This document shows positions 1 through 7,440 of a stretch of DNA of 64,000 bases, piece by piece. The first letter of the stretch is position 1; the number at the start of each line of letters is the position of its first letter. This stretch comes from Bacteroidota bacterium (GTDB taxonomy: Bacteria > Bacteroidota > Bacteroidia > Chitinophagales > Saprospiraceae): NCBI GenBank assembly GCA_016124585.1, contig WGNL01000004.1, forward strand, positions 62,001 to 126,000, in the 5' to 3' direction. A program made the position numbers and the translations under genes. The notes under the pieces were generated by a model. That model saw nothing but the letters and a program-made list of their open reading frames with translations. It did not search any database and had not been told where the DNA came from.

Positions 1-2
1 GA

Positions 3-2528
3 CGCAACTGTGCGAAAGGCCCGGCCACCATCAACCAAATCACGGACCCTGACCGGGTGCTGTATCCGATGAAAAGGGTAGGGGAACGGGGCAGTGGCCA
101 ATGGGAGCGGGTGACTTGGGATTCCGTATTGGATGACATCGCCGGGCGGATGCGCAAGGCCCTGCTCGAAGGCCGGAACAATGAAATCGCCTACCACGTC
201 GGCAGGCCGGGACACGAGGGCTACATGGACAGGGTGCTCAAGGCCTGGGGCGTGGACGGCCATAATTCCCATACGAATATCTGCTCATCGGGGGCAAGGT
301 TCGGCTATGCCATTTGGTACGGCCACGACCGCCCATCGCCCGACCATGCCAACGCCAAGGCCATTCTCCTCATCTCGGCGCACCTCGAATCGGGACACTA
401 CTTCAACCCCCACGCACAGCGCATCATGGAGGGGAAAATGAACGGGGCGAAGCTCATCGTGCTCGACCCTCGACTCAGCAACACTGCCAGCATGGCCGAT
501 GAATGGCTGCCCACTTACCCCGGTACCGAGGCGGCGCTGTTATTGGCTATCGCAAGACTGCTTTTGCAAAATGGCTGGTACAATCGCCCCTACATGGAGC
601 AGTGGACGAACTGGGAGGAATACATGAAATCGGAGCATTCCACGAAGCCGCAAACTTTTGAGGCGTTCATCGAAACACTGATTGAGGTATATGCTGAATA
701 CACCCCTGAGTTCGCCGAAAAAGAAACAGGTGTAAAAGCGGCACAGACCATCGAAGTCGCAAGAATCATTGGTGAGGCAGGCACTCGCTTTGCGCAGCAC
801 AACTGGCGGAGCGCCGGAAGTGGCAACCTCGGCGGCTGGGCCGTGGCGAGGGCGCTGCATTTCATCTCCGTCATCACAGGGTCGGTGGGCACAGTCGGCG
901 GCACTTCGCCGAATACTTGGAACAAGTTTCACCCCCATTTCTTCGATAACCCGCCTGCGCACAAGTTCTGGAACGAACTTCATTTTCCGAAGGAATACCC
1001 GTTGGCATACTTTGAAATGAGCTTCTTGCTGCCCCACTTTCTGAAAGAAGGCCGAGGCTTCATGGACGTGTATTTCAGTCGGGTCTTCAACCCGGTTTGG
1101 ACTTACCCCGACGGCTTCATGTGGATGGACGCCTTCAAGGATGAAAAATGCTTCGGCCTCCATGCTGCCCTGACGCCCGTTTGGAGCGAGACTGCCTATT
1201 TTGCCGACTACGTGCTGCCAATGGGATTGGCCAGCGAGCGCCACGACCTCAACAGTTACGAGACACACAGCGGCATTTGGATTGCCTTCCGGCAGCCTGT
1301 CCTTCGGGAAAAAGCACGGCGGGATGGCAAGGATTTCCAATTCACTTACGAAGTAAACCCGGGAGAGGTGTGGGAAGAGGACGAGTTTTGGATTCAACTC
1401 TCATGGCGGGTGGACCCCGATGGCTCGCTCGGCATCCGCAAGCATTTCGAAAGCCCGTACCGCCCCGGCAAGTGCATCACTGTGGACGAGTACTACCAGT
1501 ATATTTTTGAAGAAACAAAGGGTCTGCCCGAAGCAGCAGCCAAGGAGGGCCTCACTGCGCTCGATTATATGCGGAAGTACGGGGCATTCGTGGTGGAACC
1601 TTCCGTTTATGAAGTAAACAAACGCCAACTTTCTTCAAAGGAACTGGACGGCACAGAAGTCGCCACCGATGGCCGTGTTTTGAAAAAAGGAAAAACCGTG
1701 GGCGTGATGCACGAAGGAAAAGCTGTCGAAGGCTTCCCGACGCCGAGCGGCAAGAACGAATTTTTTAGCCAGACGATGGTGGACTGGAAATGGCCGGAGT
1801 ACAGCATTCCGCAGTATATCAAAAGTCATATCCATGAGGATGAAATGGATAGGAGCAAGGGCGATTTCCCACTCGTGCCGACCTTCCGGCTACCGACACT
1901 TATCCACTCCCGCAGCGGCAATGCCAAGTGGCTCTACGAAATCGCCAACCGCAACCCCCTTTGGATGCACCCACAGGATGCCAAGCGTTTTGGGGTGAAA
2001 ACGGGCGACCTCCTGCGCATCAACACCGAGATCGGCTACTTCGTGGACAAGGTATGGGTAACAGAGGGCATGAAGCCAGGCGTGGTCGCCTGTTCGCACC
2101 ACCTTGGCCGCTGGCGCCGACCGAACGACCCCAACGGCAACCGATGGGCGACGGCCACCGTCAGCATTGACACCGACGGTAAGGGCGGCTGGAAGATGAA
2201 GCAATTGGCGGGCATCTCCCCGTTCAAGTCCGGCGACAAGGATTCCGCCCGCATCTTCTGGAGCGATGGCGGCGTACACCAAAACATCACGTTCCCCGTT
2301 CATCCCGACCCGATTTCGGGGATGCACTGCTGGCACCAGAAGGTACGCATTGAGAATGCGCACCCGGAAGACCAGTACGGTGATATTTTCGTGGATACAA
2401 ACAAGAGCATGGAAGTCTATCGCCGCTGGCTGGAAATGGCCAGACCAGCACCAGGGCCGGATGGCTTGCGCAGGCCGCTTTGGATGAAGCGGGTGCTGAA
2501 GCCTGTGGAGGAACAGTATTACCTGTAG
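3..2528 (+). CDS. Molybdopterin-dependent oxidoreductase, catalytic subunit (5' partial)
   Basis: Member of the DMSO-reductase superfamily (Mo-bis-MGD enzymes); the substrate cannot be told from the sequence. The frame is already open at base 3, and the first visible residues include NCAKGP, which looks like the last Fe-S-cluster cysteine (Cys-x-Lys-Gly) of the N-terminal 4Fe-4S domain. The real start is therefore outside the window, and the GTG at 57 is internal. Next come DRVLYPMKRVGERGSG, typical of the family, and SHTNICSSGARFGY (about bases 265-305), whose Cys is a candidate Mo ligand (inference). The middle holds YFADYVLPMGLASERHD, and the C-terminal part (about 1860-2430) has the cofactor-binding beta-barrel features, for example the HHLGRWRR motif. 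The visible part is about 841 codons. GC content is high compared with the surface-protein genes. Its TAG stop touches a REP-like hairpin. Electron-transfer and membrane subunits, if any, would lie upstream. Confidence 0.9.
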   Translation, partial: RNCAKGPATINQITDPDRVLYPMKRVGERGSGQWERVTWDSVLDDIAGRMRKALLEGRNNEIAYHVGRPGHEGYMDRVLKAWGVDGHNSHTNICSSGARFGYAIWYGHDRPSPDHANAKAILLISAHLESGHYFNPHAQRIMEGKMNGAKLIVLDPRLSNTASMADEWLPTYPGTEAALLLAIARLLLQNGWYNRPYMEQWTNWEEYMKSEHSTKPQTFEAFIETLIEVYAEYTPEFAEKETGVKAAQTIEVARIIGEAGTRFAQHNWRSAGSGNLGGWAVARALHFISVITGSVGTVGGTSPNTWNKFHPHFFDNPPAHKFWNELHFPKEYPLAYFEMSFLLPHFLKEGRGFMDVYFSRVFNPVWTYPDGFMWMDAFKDEKCFGLHAALTPVWSETAYFADYVLPMGLASERHDLNSYETHSGIWIAFRQPVLREKARRDGKDFQFTYEVNPGEVWEEDEFWIQLSWRVDPDGSLGIRKHFESPYRPGKCITVDEYYQYIFEETKGLPEAAAKEGLTALDYMRKYGAFVVEPSVYEVNKRQLSSKELDGTEVATDGRVLKKGKTVGVMHEGKAVEGFPTPSGKNEFFSQTMVDWKWPEYSIPQYIKSHIHEDEMDRSKGDFPLVPTFRLPTLIHSRSGNAKWLYEIANRNPLWMHPQDAKRFGVKTGDLLRINTEIGYFVDKVWVTEGMKPGVVACSHHLGRWRRPNDPNGNRWATATVSIDTDGKGGWKMKQLAGISPFKSGDKDSARIFWSDGGVHQNITFPVHPDPISGMHCWHQKVRIENAHPEDQYGDIFVDTNKSMEVYRRWLEMARPAPGPDGLRRPLWMKRVLKPVEEQYYL

Positions 2529-2613
2529 CACGGACTGCCAGTCCGTGCTTTTGCACTAGCAACTAAGAGCGATATATTTTTGGGAATAAGAAAGCACGGT
2601 CTGCCAGACCGTG
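2528..2613. repeat. REP-like paired hairpin, copy 1
   Basis: Two short perfect palindromes 46 bases apart. The left one (2528-2548) has stem GCACGGACT with loop GCC; the right one (2595-2613) has stem CACGGTCT with loop GCC. The right hairpin is an inverted copy of the left one with a compensated A-T to T-A swap in the stem. The same pair recurs at 3987-4071. The left hairpin begins on the last base of the upstream stop codon and is followed by TTTT, so it may also act as a terminator. Confidence 0.75.
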
Positions 2614-2620
2614 TTACAGA

Positions 2621-2656
2621 AAAAGGCGACACGGCCCCGCAGCCGTGTCGCCTTTA
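2621..2656 (-). terminator. Rho-independent terminator for the 224-aa gene
   Basis: A stem of about 14 bp (AAAGGCGACACGGC paired with GCCGTGTCGCCTTT, six-base loop) lies just past the stop of the minus-strand gene. On the minus strand it is followed by a run of T, as expected for an intrinsic terminator. Confidence 0.75.
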
Positions 2657-2678
2657 TTGTTATTTATATGGGATGCGC

Positions 2679-3353
2679 TTATCGAATACCCGTAGGCCGC
2701 TTGCGATTGGGGATGGACATGCCAGAAAGCGGAATCATAAAAGGCTTGCTATCGCTCCATTGACCCTCGCTGACTGTATTGCGAACCCGCATTTGCGCAT
2801 AGAGCCTGATACCTGCTGGCAAACCCGTGAACCCAATGGCCGACTTCTTGTCGCTGGAAATCCAATTCCAATTCGTGTCGTCATCCGAAATCCGGGCCAA
2901 ATAAATACTGCCCGTACCTTGAGAATCGCACTGTACATAAAGTTGCTCTGGGTTGCCGTACAGGAAAAAATACACGGCCTCCGGTTTCACGGCAGGCTGT
3001 ACGCTTTCAGGATAGCGAGCCAAAGGGGCATCCGTCGAAAGCAGCCTGGCCAAATCGCCGCCCGACTCCGCCTGCACATCGGCCAGCAAAAGGCGCAGTT
3101 CTGTCTCCAAAGGCGTGCGTGCGGCAATGCGGGCCGCCGAGGTTTCGCTGTTCTGCTTGTCCTTTTCCACCACCGTGGGGGCATAGGCCAAGTAGAGCGC
3201 TTTGGCATTGGTTGCACGGGTTTGGCTATTGGGGAAAAAGGCATTCCCGACCACACCGTTGGTAAAATCCTCTGCGATGTTTTTGAAAACATGGTCAGGG
3301 TCGCTAAGCCATGCATAGGTGACCTCTGGTTTAAAAGTGGTTACATCTGCCAT
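2679..3353 (-). CDS. Hypothetical protein with N-terminal helical half and C-terminal FnIII-like half
   Basis: A 224-aa protein starting MADVTTFKPEVTYAW, with no signal peptide or membrane segment, so probably cytoplasmic. Residues about 15-115 look alpha-helical and rich in Ala, Glu and Leu. Residues about 120-215 look like a beta-sandwich of fibronectin-III type: YFFLYGNPEQLYVQC, then IYLARISDDDTNWNWIS, then GLPAGIRLYAQMRVRN, close to the strand pattern and 'GL.pG..Y..rVRa' end of FnIII modules (inference). I do not recognise a function. A strong terminator follows. A 43-aa reading frame lies 33 bases upstream on the same strand and may be co-transcribed. The ATG start is preceded by an A-rich stretch, as usual in this phylum. 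Confidence 0.7.
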   Translation of the reverse strand: MADVTTFKPEVTYAWLSDPDHVFKNIAEDFTNGVVGNAFFPNSQTRATNAKALYLAYAPTVVEKDKQNSETSAARIAARTPLETELRLLLADVQAESGGDLARLLSTDAPLARYPESVQPAVKPEAVYFFLYGNPEQLYVQCDSQGTGSIYLARISDDDTNWNWISSDKKSAIGFTGLPAGIRLYAQMRVRNTVSEGQWSDSKPFMIPLSGMSIPNRKRPTGIR

Positions 3354-3386
3354 AAAAAGAGAATTTACTGCCTTACTGACCGCTTG

Positions 3387-3518
3387 CTAGGGTGTCTTTG
3401 CCCAGCCAATGCCACCATACAGCGGCATCGCTCCGACAGCCGCACCCCGGCCTGCTGCCTGTCCGACATTTGTTAAAGATTGCTGATAGAACTTATCTTC
3501 TGGCTTCACAGCCAGCAT
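3387..3518 (-). CDS. Possible small Gly/Ala-rich protein (43 aa)
   Basis: A short ATG-started frame reading MLAVKPEDKFYQQSLTNV and then a Gly/Ala-rich tail (GQAAGRGAAVGAMPLYGG and on to WAKTP). It lies on the same strand as, and 33 bases upstream of, the 224-aa gene. The ATG follows an AAACAATTAAATCGGTGAA leader, like other starts here. It could be a real small protein or the remnant of a larger gene; no family is recognised. Amino-acid use is protein-like rather than random, which is the main support. Confidence 0.35.
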   Translation of the reverse strand: MLAVKPEDKFYQQSLTNVGQAAGRGAAVGAMPLYGGIGWAKTP

Positions 3519-3720
3519 TTCACCGATTTAATTGTTTTTAGATAAGCCTCACCTCGAAAAACTGAATTGTTGCTTGCTGGCTTTTATGTTTTAAACCAGC
3601 AGTAGTTGAATAGTGTAGTCGCTTCTGTCTGTCCCAAGTTCATTTACTTGATGACGATTCAAAATTACAGGACAAACAAGAATCACGCAATATGATTTTA
3701 AAATATTTTGGTTTTGACAA

Positions 3721-3943
3721 CAAAAAGTCAACAACTCTTGGCAATGTGCCGATTGCTTCTTCCACTTTGTGAGGAGCTGTTGACCCAGCGCCAACAGCTC
3801 CTGACTGCGAGCCGACAGCTCCTGACTCGCATTGAACAGCTCATTACATTATTGCACGGCTCCCGACCATGCGTCAACTACACCTGATTCATAGCCAACC
3901 GCTCCCCACGCTCTGTCAGTAGCTCCTGATTCGTAGTCAGCAG
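3721..3943 (-). pseudogene. Decayed heptad-repeat (coiled-coil) coding remnant; 21-bp degenerate tandem repeat
   Basis: Read on the minus strand, about eleven 21-base units follow the pattern CTGTTGrCnnnGnnTCAGGAG, encoding heptads such as LLTTNQE, LLTERGE, LFNASQE and LLALGQQ. The fourth unit begins with a TAG stop and the fifth is 20 bases long, shifting the frame, so the array cannot be read through as one protein. This is what a leucine-zipper-like coiled-coil gene looks like after loss of selection. A non-coding minisatellite derived from such a gene is the alternative. No start or flanking domain is visible. Confidence 0.5.
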
Positions 3944-3986
3944 TTGTTGGAAATCTTTATTGGGTTAGAAATTGGAAAATTCGTAA

Positions 3987-4071
3987 CACGGACTGCCAGT
4001 CCGTGCTTTTCTATTGGCAGAAAAGGCTGTCGTTGACTGTCAAATGTGGAAGCACGGTCTGGCAGACCGTG
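3987..4071. repeat. REP-like paired hairpin, copy 2
   Basis: Same arrangement as at 2528-2613. The left palindrome is at 3987-4005 (stem CACGGACT, loop GCC), the right at 4053-4071 (stem CACGGTCT, loop GGC), 47 bases apart. Outer flanks GTAACACGG and CCGTGTTAC are also inverted copies. The right hairpin ends four bases before the stop codon of the minus-strand ROCO gene, so it would form at that transcript's 3' end. Confidence 0.75.
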
Positions 4072-4075
4072 TTAC

Positions 4076-7000
4076 TTACTTGATAAACAACTGCTTCAGC
4101 GTCTTATTCCCTTCCCACCAATCTATCAAATTTTCCCTTGCTTCTTTGATAGTCGAGTTGAGTATTTCACGGTAAGGCTTTTCGCTTAAAGCAACCTCCC
4201 GTTCCAGCTCCCCAAACAAGAACTTAATTTTCAATTTAAGTTTCCATTTGGTATCTACAGCCAAAGGGTCTTTGTCGGTTGCAGCCTTCCAAGCCTTCAC
4301 GATTTCATTGCTTGTGGGTAGCTTGTCAAAAAGCTCCTCCAAGCGGTCAGTCAGGATTTTATCTATTCGGTCAAGGTCCATTTGCACTTTGGCGGGCAAT
4401 GCGTCTATCATACCTTCCATATCGTCTAAGGCCTCCTTGTGTTCTTTAGAATACTTTAAAATGGTAGGTAGGTATTCCATGATTTCCGCATGGTTACGGG
4501 TTTGGGCTTCAAAATTAGAGTCCAATTTTTCTTCAATATCCTCCAACCTCGCCATAGTTTCAGGGTTGTCCATTTTGAAAGTGAAGGAAATATCGTCCCG
4601 TTCATAGCGCTGGCGTTTGACAAAGTTTTTGATTGCTTCTTCGTCATAATTACCTTCCAAAAGCCCTCTCACTGGCACATCCTTGACCCTAATTTTATCA
4701 CATTCAATCGTTGGCCTGTTCTGGTTGATGCGTCTCGTTAATTTGCTCAACTCGAAATAGGTAGGATTGCTCCTTCCTAGACAATGCTCACAGTTACAAG
4801 GTACTTTAGGCTCGAATGCAATGTCGCTGAACCATTTTTCATGAATTTCCTCGATTTCATTCCTGACGAAATCCAAGGCCCTAATACCCTCACGGCCTTT
4901 ACCATTAACCTCGATTTGAATAATACCGTCCCTTTCCGTTTCTTTTTCAATCACCAAAATATCACAACCGAAAGCATGGAAAACGCAGCCCCTTGCCCAA
5001 ACCAGGGATTGGTCTTTAATATGGTTGTGCTTACGAACAATCAACCGTGTCACAATTCCCTTGGGCATAAAGCGGTAATAAAATTGGCATTTGAGCGTGT
5101 AAGTATTCTCCCAATACAGTTCAGGGCTGACTTTGGGTAAAAGTTGTGGGGCGATATAGCCACCCTTTACAGGATAGATGATTTCAAAACTTTCCTTTTT
5201 CATCAGGTTGAGCACGTTTGTCCGCTCATACTCGGTCAAATCTTTCCAGTAACGGTCAATTGATTCTTCCGTGAAATATCCATTGGCCTTTTCAATTGCT
5301 TTGTCTTCCAAGATTACATAAATCGCCTTTAGCGCCCAAGGCGGAGAAATGACAATAAAGTCCTTGAGCTGTCGGTCTTTCTGGAAATGAAGGATTGCAC
5401 CTAGCCGATGCAGATAAAGACTGATAAGTGCCAGGTCAGCTTCACGGGTAATTTTGTGCTTGGCACAAATCCCCTTGAAATCATTCATGGAAATATAGTT
5501 CCTTTTGTTTTTCAACTCCAAGAGTTCTTCCCGAATCACAGGCCATTTCTTGGGCAAGGGCTTGCCAACATGGGAGAGGTTGCAAAGTGCTACTTGGATG
5601 CGCTCCCTCAACTGCCTGAACCGCAACAGGTTGGTATCGCAAAGGTCAACCTCGCAGACCTCTATCGGTGTATCGGGATAGCGTTTCCGATATTCGTTTA
5701 CATCAAAATTGGTAATGCTTTTATTGTTTCTTTCATTTAGTACAACGATGATGGGGCTATGACCATGTGCCTCATCATTCGCCAATAGGCGTATCACCTC
5801 GAACCAATAGGGAAAAAGGGTATGTTGTTTTCGGTCATCTGCCACTAGTACATAAAGCGATTCAGGCGTCAGGAAAAACTGGTGGGTCATGTACTGGATT
5901 TCCTGCCCACCAAAATCCCAGATATGGGCAGTGAATTCTTCATCACTACGGTTGCTGTCCACAAACTGCCAATTCTCCTTGATGTTGATGCCCAAGGTGG
6001 ATTGCTTCTTAGGGTCGTCCGGCTTTACTTCGTGTTTTTCATCAATCAACTTCTCTGTAAGGGATGTTTTGCCAGCACCCGGTTCTCCAACCATGATAAG
6101 CCTTGCCTCATATAGAGGAGCAGTGCCTCCTTGTTCTTCAATTTGATTAAAAAAGTTAAGTATCGAATCGTTACCTCTTTTAACAATTTCAACTGGCGGA
6201 ATAGTGAAGGGATTATCTTTAACAACAAATCCATTCTTTCGAGCAATATTCCAATCAATTGTAACTCCACTTTTTATATGATTAATAAAAGGAGTAAGGT
6301 CGTCAATTTTGTTGTTGCCGATGTCAAGAGAAGTCAGCCCCTTAAGTTCCTTGAGGAAGCCTGCATCGCTGATTTTGTTGTTGGAGATGTGGAGAGAATT
6401 CAGCCCCCTGAGTTCCTTGAGGAAGCCTGCGTCGCTGATTTGGTTGTTGGAGATGTGGAGAGAATTCAGCCCCCTGAGTTCCTTGAGGGAGCCTGCGTCG
6501 CTGATTTTGTTGTTGGAGATGTTGAGAGAATTCAGCCCCTTGAGCTCCTTGAGGAAGCCTGCGTCGCTGATTTGGTTGTTGGAGATGTCAAGAGAAGTCA
6601 GCCCCTTGAGCTCCTTGAGGGAGCCTGCGTCGCTGATTTTGTTGTTGGAGATGTTGAGAGAATTTAGCCCCTTGAGTTCCTTGAGGGAGCCTGCGTCGCT
6701 GATTTTGTTGTGGGAGATGTGGAGAGAAGTCAGCCCCTTGAGCTCCTTGAGGAAGCCTGCGTCGCTGATTTTGTTGTTGTTGATGTTGAGAAAAGTCAGC
6801 CTCTTGAGCTCCTTGAGGGAGCCTGCGTTGCTGATTTTGTTGTTGGAGATTTGGAGAAAAGTCAGCCCCTTGAGTTCCTTGAGGAAGCCTGCGTCGCTGA
6901 TTTGGTTGTTGCCGATGTTGAGATAAGTCAGCCCCTTGAGCTCCTTGAGGGAGCCTGTGTCGCTGATTTGGTTGTTGCCGATGTTGAGATAAGTCAGCCC

Positions 7001-7350
7001 CCTGAGTTCCTTGAGGAAGCCTGCGTCGCTGATTTGGTTGTTGGAGATTTGGAGAGAAGTCAGCCCCCTGAGTTCCTTGAGGAAGCTTGCGTCGCTGATT
7101 CCCAAACCTTGCAAAAAGACTTGTTTAATCTTAACTGGCAAGGGGTGAGCGGGCAGGTTTTCGAGGCTGTTAGGCTGTCCTTGATTCTGGCTGTCTGTTC
7201 CCAATCCAACCTTCTATTTGAAAGGATGAGCGTATGCAACCAATCCATCCCCCTCAAGTCAGGCCATTCAGTCAGGCCACATTTCCCAATATCAAGGTAT
7301 CCCGTCTTTTCCCGTTTTTCTTTTTCGATGATTTCAAGGGCGTTTGCCAT
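4076..7350 (-). CDS. ROCO-type LRR-Roc-COR GTPase with apparent frameshift near the N-terminus
   Basis: Large cytoplasmic multidomain GTPase of the bacterial Roco group. The downstream frame (to 7204) holds 12 leucine-rich repeats of 22 residues (pattern ISDAGFLKELKGLTSLNISNN), then a Roc GTPase domain with P-loop GEPGAGKTS (bases about 6063-6088) and the switch motif WDFGGQE (about 5900-5920), then a COR dimerisation domain. The C-terminal tail is helical and partly coiled-coil (LDRIDKILTDRLEELFDKL), ending NKTLKQLFIK. The downstream frame has only a TTG near 7204. The expected LRR cap (MANALEIIEKEKREKTGY, then LDIGKCGLTEWPDL) lies in another frame from the ATG at 7348-7350. The two join if one base is missing near 7200-7222, consistent with an indel, a sequencing error or a recent pseudogene. 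Bacterial Roco proteins bind and hydrolyse GTP as dimers; the ligand and pathway here are unknown. Confidence 0.85.
6308..7099 (-). repeat. 66-bp tandem repeat, 12 units, encoding LRRs
   Basis: Twelve consecutive in-frame 66-base units of the ROCO gene, very similar at the DNA level. On the plus strand each contains a version of 'gttccttgaggaagcctgcg' followed by 'tcgctgattt'. Variation sits mainly at a few positions (Gln/Lys after NN, Phe/Ser after AG, Thr/Asn before SL). Such homogeneity suggests recent unit duplication or gene conversion. Confidence 0.9.
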
Positions 7351-7368
7351 AGTTGAAGGGTTGTGTTT

Positions 7369-7401
7369 AAAGGTGACATCGCTCAAAGACGTGTCACCTT
7401 T
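7369..7401 (-). terminator. Hairpin downstream of lnt
   Basis: A perfect 10-bp stem AAAGGTGACA / TGTCACCTTT with a 13-base loop, between the stop of lnt and the start of the ROCO gene, both minus strand. Read on the minus strand it ends CACCTTTAAA, a short T tract, so it is a modest terminator for the metG-lnt unit. Confidence 0.5.
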
Positions 7402-7440
7402 GGTAAAGAAAGCGAAGATAAGGAAAGCGGTAAAACAATC

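Larger units (their letters stand above)
3354..4075. other. Accessory intergenic region between the 224-aa gene and the ROCO gene
   Basis: A 722-base stretch with no intact large gene. It holds the possible 43-aa ORF (3387-3518), a degenerate 21-bp tandem repeat that looks like a decayed coiled-coil gene (3721-3943), and the second REP-like hairpin pair (3987-4071). About 3520-3720 shows nothing recognisable. Confidence 0.7.

Noticed and set aside
540-1397. Long open frame on the minus strand (285 codons) inside the molybdopterin gene
   Set aside because: Antisense to a clearly conserved gene of high GC content, with no protein-like domain; a composition effect.
6308-7099. Direct repeats that could be mistaken for a CRISPR array
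   Set aside because: Units are contiguous 66-mers without spacers and encode a continuous LRR array; no cas genes in the window.
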